Assembly (NCBI GenBank): GCA_049519595.1
Contig: JBEKQP010000154.1
Location: forward strand, 1 to 10,954
Origin: CAWBRT01 sp049519595
GTDB taxonomy: Bacteria > Acidobacteriota > Terriglobia > Terriglobales > Acidobacteriaceae
Length of the DNA stretch: 10,954 nucleotides
Direction: 5' to 3'
Under the pieces are notes generated by a model, which worked only from the letters and a program-made list of their open reading frames with translations, ran no database searches and was not told the DNA's origin. The translations under genes and the position numbers were made by a program. Positions 6,923 through 10,954 of the stretch are shown one piece after another. Position 1 is the stretch's first letter; every line of letters starts with the position of its first letter.

Positions 6923-8458
6923 CTAATCTGGTCGGTCGATCTGGGCTTTTTGCAGTCTATCGGAGTAATCAACATACACCGATTTCCACTCCGTGAAAAA
7001 GTCAAAAGCGCCGATGCCGCCTTCGCGATGTCCGTTTCCCGTGGCTTTCACTCCGCCAAACGGCAGGTGCACCTCAGCCCCAATCGTCGGTGCATTCACA
7101 TAGGTAATGCCTGCGCTCAGCTCCTGTATGGCCATGAAAGCGCGGTTGACATCCTTGGTATAGATAGCCGAGGAGAGTCCATAAGCGACGCCGTTGGCGA
7201 TTTCGATGGCATGTTCCAGATTGTCGCAAGGAATAATCGAAACGACCGGGCCGAAGATCTCCTCCTGGGCAATCCGCATTTTGGGATCGACCTCGGAGAA
7301 GACTGTTGCCTCCAGGAAAAAGCCGTGTTCGTATTCACCCCGGGCGAGACGGTTGCCGCCGCAGAGCAGCTTGGCGCCCTCACTTTTGCCGATTTCTATA
7401 TATTCGAGATCAGTTTGCAACTGCCGGGCGTTGATCGCCGGGCCCATCTCCACGCTTTCATCCAAGCCGTTGCCGATTTTTAGTTTGCGGGCGCGAGTCA
7501 CAAGTTCCTGCGTGAATCGGGAGTAGATCCCCTTCTGAACTATGATGCGGCTGGTCGCTGTGCAGCGCTGGCCGGTCGTGCCGAACGCACCCCACAGAGC
7601 GCCTTCCAGTGCCAATTCGAGATTGGCGTCGTCGAGCACGATCATCGGGTTCTTGCCACCAAGCTCCAGCGAGCAGCGTTTCAGTTGTTCGGCGCAGGTG
7701 GCTCCCACCACACGGCCCACCGCCGAAGAGCCCGTGAGCGAAACCGCACGAACGTCGGGATGCGCTGCGAGTGGGGCGCCGACCTCGTTGCCAAAGCCGG
7801 TGACGATGTTGACGACGCCTCCGGGGACACCTGCCTCAGTCAGCGCCTCAACAAAGTTGAACACCGAAAGCGGCGTGTCCTGGGCGGGTTTAATTACGCA
7901 TGTATTGCCGGCCACCAGGGCAGGGAAGAGCTTCCACGATGGAATCGCCATTGGGAAGTTCCAGGGCGTGATCAGAGCACACACCCCAATCGGTTGGCGC
8001 ACGCACATCGCAAACTTGTTAGGTAGCTCGCTCGGGGTGGTAAAGCCGAACAGCCGGCGGCCTTCGCCCGCCATGTAGTAACCCGTATCGATTGCTTCCT
8101 GGACGTCGCCGCGGGTCTCTTTTAAAACCTTGCCCATCTCCCTCGTCATGTCGCGGGCAAATTGTTCCTTCCGCTTTTCCAGAATGGAAGCGGCCCGGAA
8201 GACGATCTCAGCCCGCCGGGGCGCGGGCACCAGACGCCACTTGTCGAATGCCTTGCCGGCGGCAGCCACGGCGGCATCGACCTCCGCCTTACCCGAACGC
8301 TGGAAAACGCCGACCACCTCGCGCGTGTCCGCCGGGTTCAAGTTCTGGAATGTCTGGCCACTTGCAGACTCCACCCACTCGCCATCGATGAAGTTACGGA
8401 AGACCTTGGACTTGGCGCCAACTGGGACATTGGCCTTAGACTGTTCGATTGTTGCCAT
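6923..8458 (-). CDS. NAD(P)+-dependent aldehyde dehydrogenase (ALDH superfamily)
   Basis: This 511-aa enzyme starts at the ATG at 8458, which has GAGGG 8 nt upstream; the longer frame from 8599 adds 47 residues without ALDH character. It has a complete catalytic set: PWNFP (166-169 region, N167), VIKPAQDTP with K190 (cofactor ribose), GSSAVG (243-248, dinucleotide loop), SLELGGKNP with E265 (general base), GQRCTATSR with C299 (thiohydrolase nucleophile) and QEEIFGPV with E400. The C-terminal stretch VNAPTIGAEVHLPFGGVK and the following TGNGHREGG are typical of semialdehyde dehydrogenases of the alpha-ketoglutaric/succinic/aminoadipic semialdehyde type, so a semialdehyde arising from amino-acid or sugar-acid breakdown is the likely substrate. 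It is cytoplasmic. The gene is divergent from mreB across a 512-bp region and precedes an aminotransferase on the same strand. The family is certain; the substrate is not. Confidence 0.93.
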   Translation of the reverse strand: MATIEQSKANVPVGAKSKVFRNFIDGEWVESASGQTFQNLNPADTREVVGVFQRSGKAEVDAAVAAAGKAFDKWRLVPAPRRAEIVFRAASILEKRKEQFARDMTREMGKVLKETRGDVQEAIDTGYYMAGEGRRLFGFTTPSELPNKFAMCVRQPIGVCALITPWNFPMAIPSWKLFPALVAGNTCVIKPAQDTPLSVFNFVEALTEAGVPGGVVNIVTGFGNEVGAPLAAHPDVRAVSLTGSSAVGRVVGATCAEQLKRCSLELGGKNPMIVLDDANLELALEGALWGAFGTTGQRCTATSRIIVQKGIYSRFTQELVTRARKLKIGNGLDESVEMGPAINARQLQTDLEYIEIGKSEGAKLLCGGNRLARGEYEHGFFLEATVFSEVDPKMRIAQEEIFGPVVSIIPCDNLEHAIEIANGVAYGLSSAIYTKDVNRAFMAIQELSAGITYVNAPTIGAEVHLPFGGVKATGNGHREGGIGAFDFFTEWKSVYVDYSDRLQKAQIDRPD

Positions 8459-8615
8459 AACTACTGCCCTCGCCACTATTGTAAGCAAAATACAACGCCA
8501 CTCGGCCAGCAATTCTGCGTGGCCGCAAATCGGTAAATGCACCAGGAATACAGCGATGCTGAAAATGCGACACTTTCCGCGGAGACGCCGCAATTCCAAG
8601 CCATAAAATCTGGTT

Positions 8616-8636
8616 TTTACAGTACAGAAATGTAAA
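8616..8636. promoter_or_regulatory. AT-rich dyad TTTACA-N9-TGTAAA
   Basis: Perfect 6-bp arms TTTACA (8616-8621) and TGTAAA (8631-8636) surround a 9-nt centre in a locally AT-rich stretch. It has the size of a dimeric regulator's operator and could act on the ALDH promoter, about 160 bp away. No known regulator consensus is claimed. Confidence 0.25.
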
Positions 8637-8729
8637 TTGGGTACCTAGCCCTTTTCCACCGGCGTGACGTCCACGGCTAATGTGCTTCTCATTTCAGCCT
8701 GACAATTTCCCCCCAGCGGACCCCGCCAG

Positions 8730-8757
8730 CTCTGGAGGTGATCTGCAAAATCCAGAG
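8730..8757. promoter_or_regulatory. Stem-loop / dyad upstream of mreB promoter
   Basis: CTCTGGA (8730-8736) and TCCAGAG (8751-8757) form a 7-bp inverted repeat with a 14-nt centre, 40 bp upstream of the TACAAT box. It could be an operator or a small stem. There is no T-run to make it a terminator. Confidence 0.2.
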
Positions 8758-8777
8758 TGCGTAGCGTTAATTTGGTC

Positions 8778-8803
8778 TTGAGTGCTCCTGTATCCGCTAC
8801 AAT
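8778..8803 (+). promoter_or_regulatory. Candidate mreB promoter
   Basis: TACAAT (8798-8803) matches the -10 consensus at five of six positions. TTGAGT (8778-8783) and TTGGTC (8772-8777) are imperfect -35 candidates with spacings of 14 and 20, neither ideal. The transcript would have a leader of roughly 160 nt. Confidence 0.3.
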
Positions 8804-8905
8804 GGATTAGGGTACCTATTAGCTCAGATCGGCCCATCCGGCTCTGTCTCGGATTATTACATCGCCGCGTGTAGGGTGTTCGTGGTAAGCGAAGGAGCGG
8901 GGGTG

Positions 8906-8954
8906 TGGGATAACGTGGTGTGTCCGCTTGTGCTTGTAGATTACCGGTATCCCA
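8906..8954 (+). promoter_or_regulatory. mreB leader stem next to the ribosome-binding site
   Basis: TGGGATA (8906-8912) and TATCCCA (8948-8954) can pair around a 35-nt loop. The 3' arm abuts the GAGAGAA Shine-Dalgarno (8955-8961), so folding could affect ribosome access. An alternative pairing of GGTAA (8884-8888) with TTACC (8941-8945) also exists. The support is only base complementarity. Confidence 0.22.
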
Positions 8955-8970
8955 GAGAGAACCTTCAGTA

Positions 8971-10035
8971 ATGTCATCCAACAACGGTTATCATTCCGGC
9001 TCCCGCTTCGCTAACATGCGTTCGCTGTTCAGCATGTTTTCCAGCGATCTCGCCATTGACTTGGGAACAGCCAACACGCTTGTCTTCGCGAAAGGCAAGG
9101 GGATTGTTGTTAATGAACCTTCCATCATCGCCGTCAATCGCAACACCAATGAGGTGGAAGCGGTCGGCAAGGAAGCCAAGGAAATGCTGGGACGCACGCC
9201 CGGCAACATCGTTGCCATCAAACCGATGAAGGACGGCGTGATCGCCGACTTCCGCCACACGGAGAAGATGCTGAACTACTTCATCCAGAAGGCGCACAAC
9301 CGCAAGATGCTGGTGCATCCGCGCATCGTCATCGGAGTGCCGTCGGAGATCACGCAGGTCGAAAAGCGCGCGGTCATGGATTCGGCGTATCGCGCCAAGG
9401 CCAGCGAAGTGCACCTGGTGGAGCAGGCGATGGTGGCGGCAATTGGCGCGGGTTTGCCGATAACTGAACCCAGCGGCAACATGGTAGTCGATATCGGCGG
9501 CGGCACGACCGATATCGCGGTGATTTCGCTCAGCGGCATCGTCTACTCGCGCTCGGTGCGCATGGCCGGCAACCAGATGGACGAGTCGATCATGAATTAC
9601 CTGAAGCGCAAGTACAACCTGCTGATCGGCGAACGCACGGCAGAACAGATCAAGATCGAAGTGGGTTCGGCTTTCCCGCTGGAAAAGCCGCTGACCATGG
9701 AAGTCAAAGGCCGTAACCTCATCGAAGGCGTGCCCAAGACGCTCACTGTGGACGACGGCGAAATACGCGAAGCCCTCAGCGAATCGGTTTCGACCATCGT
9801 TAATGCGATTCGCGTCGCGCTGGAGCGCACACCGCCTGAACTTTCGGCGGACATTAGCGACCGCGGCATCGTCCTCACCGGTGGCGGCGCCTTGCTCAAG
9901 AATCTTGATAAGCGCATCCGCGAGGAAACTGGCCTGCCGGTTTCCATCGCCGACGATCCGCTGGCGAGCGTCGTGCTTGGCACCGGCAAGATGCTGAGCG
10001 ATTTCAAGCTGCTGAGAAAGATCTCGATCGAGTAA
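8971..10035 (+). CDS. mreB: Rod shape-determining protein MreB (actin-like)
   Basis: This 354-aa protein is near the usual MreB length of about 340-350. The ATG at 8971 is preferred for its GAGAGAA about 10 nt upstream and because the upstream GTG at 8920 adds 17 residues without a ribosome-binding site. The phosphate-1 loop is LAIDLGTANTLVF (27-39), the phosphate-2 loop is VVDIGGGTTDIAVISL (172-187), and the adenosine motif is GIVLTGGGALLKNL (299-312). The segment FANMRSLFSMFSSD (13-26) is a plausible amphipathic membrane-binding helix. GVPSEITQVEKRAV (122-135) and RMAGNQMDESI (197-207) are further family signatures. The protein forms membrane-bound filaments that organise the elongation machinery with MreC, MreD, RodZ and PBP2. 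mreC follows 249 bp downstream, unusually far for these normally adjacent genes, because a duplication/insertion lies between them. Its last 15 codons belong to a perfect 45-bp repeat. Confidence 0.97.
   Translation: MSSNNGYHSGSRFANMRSLFSMFSSDLAIDLGTANTLVFAKGKGIVVNEPSIIAVNRNTNEVEAVGKEAKEMLGRTPGNIVAIKPMKDGVIADFRHTEKMLNYFIQKAHNRKMLVHPRIVIGVPSEITQVEKRAVMDSAYRAKASEVHLVEQAMVAAIGAGLPITEPSGNMVVDIGGGTTDIAVISLSGIVYSRSVRMAGNQMDESIMNYLKRKYNLLIGERTAEQIKIEVGSAFPLEKPLTMEVKGRNLIEGVPKTLTVDDGEIREALSESVSTIVNAIRVALERTPPELSADISDRGIVLTGGGALLKNLDKRIREETGLPVSIADDPLASVVLGTGKMLSDFKLLRKISIE
9990..10034 (+). repeat. 45-bp direct repeat, copy 1 (mreB 3' end)
   Basis: This copy covers the end of mreB from the last base of the K340 codon to the second base of the stop codon. 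It is identical over 45 bp to 10134-10178, with an offset of exactly 144 bp. It ends with the 10-bp palindrome CTCGATCGAG (10023-10032). Confidence 0.95.
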
Positions 10036-10039
10036 GCGA

Positions 10040-10139
10040 AGCATCGTGGGTGAGCCGAGGATGCGAGCCGGAAAGCTCGCGCCGGAGGCGAGGGCGAAGC
10101 AGCCGCAGGCGTTGCGGAGCCCTAAGAAATAACGATGCT
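10040..10139 (+). repeat. Compact structured element between mreB and mreC, MITE/REP-like
   Basis: AGCATCGT (10040-10047) and ACGATGCT (10132-10139) are perfect 8-bp inverted repeats bounding a 100-bp segment with no coding content. Inside are a perfect hairpin, GCGAGC/GCTCGC with loop CGGAAA (10063-10080), and a composite stem, AGGGC (10091-10095) with GCCCT (10119-10123) enclosing CCGCA/TGCGG (10103-10117). The interior is GC- and purine-rich, unlike the flanks. The right terminal repeat runs into the start of repeat copy 2. This could be a miniature mobile element, a REP-type repeat, or a processing/attenuation structure in the mreBC message. No transposase is nearby. Confidence 0.5.
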
Positions 10140-10178
10140 GAGCGATTTCAAGCTGCTGAGAAAGATCTCGATCGAGTA
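10134..10178 (+). repeat. 45-bp direct repeat, copy 2 (orphan mreB tail)
   Basis: This is an exact second copy of the mreB 3' end in the same reading frame (144 bp is 48 codons). It begins with an ATG and would encode a 14-residue peptide, MLSDFKLLRKISIE, before a TAG, whereas the real gene uses TAA. No Shine-Dalgarno precedes it, so translation is not expected. Perfect identity suggests a recent origin or ongoing gene conversion. Confidence 0.93.
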
Positions 10179-10284
10179 GAGATAAGGTTTTCGAGGCATC
10201 AGGGCCGTGATTGAGCATGGCATTTTGATCCGGCGGAAACAGAACTCTGAAACCTTCAAACTTTGATACCCCGAAACTGCTCTT
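10179..10284. other. Short mreC leader, no gene
   Basis: This 106-bp gap is apparently the native sequence upstream of mreC. AAGGTTT (10184-10190) and AAACCTT (10250-10256) are 7-bp inverted repeats that may form a long-looped stem. No Shine-Dalgarno-like purine run is seen near the mreC ATG. Confidence 0.3.
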
Positions 10285-10954
10285 ATGGAATCCTTTTTCG
10301 CCCGGCACAAGAATGCGACCATCCTCGCCGTTGTGCTGATGGCGCAGATTCTCGGCTTAGCGACGCAGATCAAGCGGCCGACGGAGAGTGGTCCGGTGCG
10401 GCTGATACGGCAATGGACCGTGACGCTCATTACTCCCTTCGAGCGCGCTTTCGTCTATTCCGAACAAGGGGTTCGCCACCTATGGCGTGACTATTTCTAC
10501 CTGCGCGGAGTGGGCCGCGAAAATGTCGAACTGCGCGAGCAGATCGAGCAAATGCGATTGGAGAAGATTCGCATGGAGCAGGATGCGGCACAGGCGCGCC
10601 GCATACAGGCGCTGCTCCAGTTCAAAGAGCAATACATTTCCCAAACGGTGGCCGCACAGGTGATCGGATCCAGCGGTTCGGAGACATCGCGCCTCATCTA
10701 CATCGACCGCGGTTCGAACCAGGGCATCGAGCCCAACATGGCGGTCATTACGCCTGAGGGAATCGTCGGCAAAGTGCTGCACGTCTATCCATCGACTTCG
10801 CAGGTACTGGAGATTACGGATCAGACCAGCGGTGTCGGCGCCACGCTGGTGCAATCCAGATTACAGGGTATCCTCAAAGGCCAGCCAGTCGGGAACCCGA
10901 ATCTGGCCTACATCATGGCCGACGAAACCGTCGTGCCGGGCGAGGATGTCATCA
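10285..10954 (+). CDS. mreC: Rod shape-determining protein MreC, 3'-truncated by window edge
   Basis: The frame from the ATG at 10285 is open to the right edge, giving 223 visible residues. A short basic N-terminus is followed by one membrane helix (about 11-28, ATILAVVLMAQILGLATQ). A periplasmic linker and a coiled coil follow (about 74-117, ENVELREQIEQMRLEKIRM and onward), then the start of the MreC beta-barrel domain: AAQVIGSS (123-130), LIYIDRGSNQGIEPNMAV (137-154), EGIVGKVLHV (158-167), the TSQVLEITD stretch (171-179) and LQGILKG (193-199). The order and the TPEGIVGKV block are characteristic of MreC, the periplasmic scaffold that links MreB to PBP2/RodA. The start is chosen because the family begins this way and an in-frame TGA lies at 10264-10266; the ribosome-binding site is poor. 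mreD and pbpA/rodA would be expected beyond the window. Confidence 0.92.
   Translation, partial: MESFFARHKNATILAVVLMAQILGLATQIKRPTESGPVRLIRQWTVTLITPFERAFVYSEQGVRHLWRDYFYLRGVGRENVELREQIEQMRLEKIRMEQDAAQARRIQALLQFKEQYISQTVAAQVIGSSGSETSRLIYIDRGSNQGIEPNMAVITPEGIVGKVLHVYPSTSQVLEITDQTSGVGATLVQSRLQGILKGQPVGNPNLAYIMADETVVPGEDVI

Larger units (their letters stand above)
8459..8970. promoter_or_regulatory. Divergent intergenic region, aldehyde dehydrogenase / mreB
   Basis: No gene is supported in these 512 bp; frames are short and no RNA gene is recognised. It contains the ALDH leader on the minus strand, an AT-rich dyad at 8616-8636, a 9-bp direct repeat GGGTACCTA at 8639-8647 and 8810-8818, a stem-loop at 8730-8757, a TACAAT box at 8798-8803, and a stem at 8906-8954 just ahead of the mreB Shine-Dalgarno. 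The length leaves room for several mreB promoters. Confidence 0.55.

Noticed and set aside
8459..8599. N-terminal 47-residue extension of the aldehyde dehydrogenase
   Set aside because: The extension does not resemble ALDH, whereas the ATG at 8458 has a GAGGG ribosome-binding site and starts a normal-length enzyme.
8920..8970. Upstream GTG start for mreB adding 17 residues
   Set aside because: It has no ribosome-binding site and a Cys-rich, non-MreB-like extension, while the ATG at 8971 has GAGAGAA at the right distance.
10063..10123. Intrinsic terminator after mreB
   Set aside because: The hairpins are real but are followed by AAGAAATAA rather than a T-run, and mreC is expected to be co-transcribed.
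10135..10179. 14-codon ORF made by the duplicated mreB tail
   Set aside because: It has no ribosome-binding site, and its content is fully explained by the DNA duplication.
8974..10308. 444-codon open frame on the minus strand opposite mreB
   Set aside because: It is a codon-bias shadow of the unmistakable mreB gene. Its internal repeat (LLDRDLSQQLEIAQH twice) is simply the antisense translation of the 45-bp DNA repeat, which stays in frame because 144 is divisible by three.

Overview
The window is about 11 kb of ordinary-looking bacterial chromosome of moderately high GC. It reads as a free-living, rod-shaped, cell-wall-bearing bacterium. The mreB-mreC pair, the large HEAT-repeat protein and the style of the intergenic sequence would fit Acidobacteriota or a related deep-branching phylum. 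That assignment is a guess from protein flavour and needs a database search. There is no rRNA, tRNA, CRISPR, transposase or phage gene.

Layout from left to right: (1) the 3' part of a HEAT-repeat protein gene (2-1687, +), cut by the left edge; (2) a FAD-dependent oxidoreductase with a Cys cluster (1819-3147, -), convergent to it; (3) a 338-bp divergent control region with a perfect TTGTATACAA palindrome and a TTGACA box; (4) a multi-pass permease (3486-4958, +) followed 25 bp later by a two-helix membrane protein of unknown function (4984-5532, +); (5) a class I/II PLP aminotransferase (5523-6734, -), overlapping the previous gene tail-to-tail by 10 bp; (6) an aldehyde dehydrogenase (6923-8458, -); (7) a 512-bp gene-free divergent region; (8) mreB (8971-10035, +); (9) a 144-bp duplication/structured element carrying a second copy of the mreB 3' end; (10) the start of mreC (10285 onward, +), cut by the right edge.

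The middle block (oxidoreductase, permease, two-helix protein, aminotransferase, aldehyde dehydrogenase) has the composition of a small-molecule uptake and oxidation module: import, transamination or oxidation, then semialdehyde to acid. The genes are on opposite strands and no substrate can be read from the sequence, so this is only a hypothesis. The right part is the start of the conserved cell-shape (elongasome) operon.

The most distinctive structure lies between mreB and mreC. The last 15 codons of mreB, up to the first two bases of the stop codon (45 bp), are repeated perfectly 144 bp downstream. The repeat copies are separated by a compact hairpin-rich segment bounded by 8-bp inverted repeats, which looks like a small mobile or att-like element that preserved the gene's C-terminus. 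The second most interesting are the GntR-type palindrome between the divergent oxidoreductase and permease, and the CX6CX2CX3C cluster inside the oxidoreductase.
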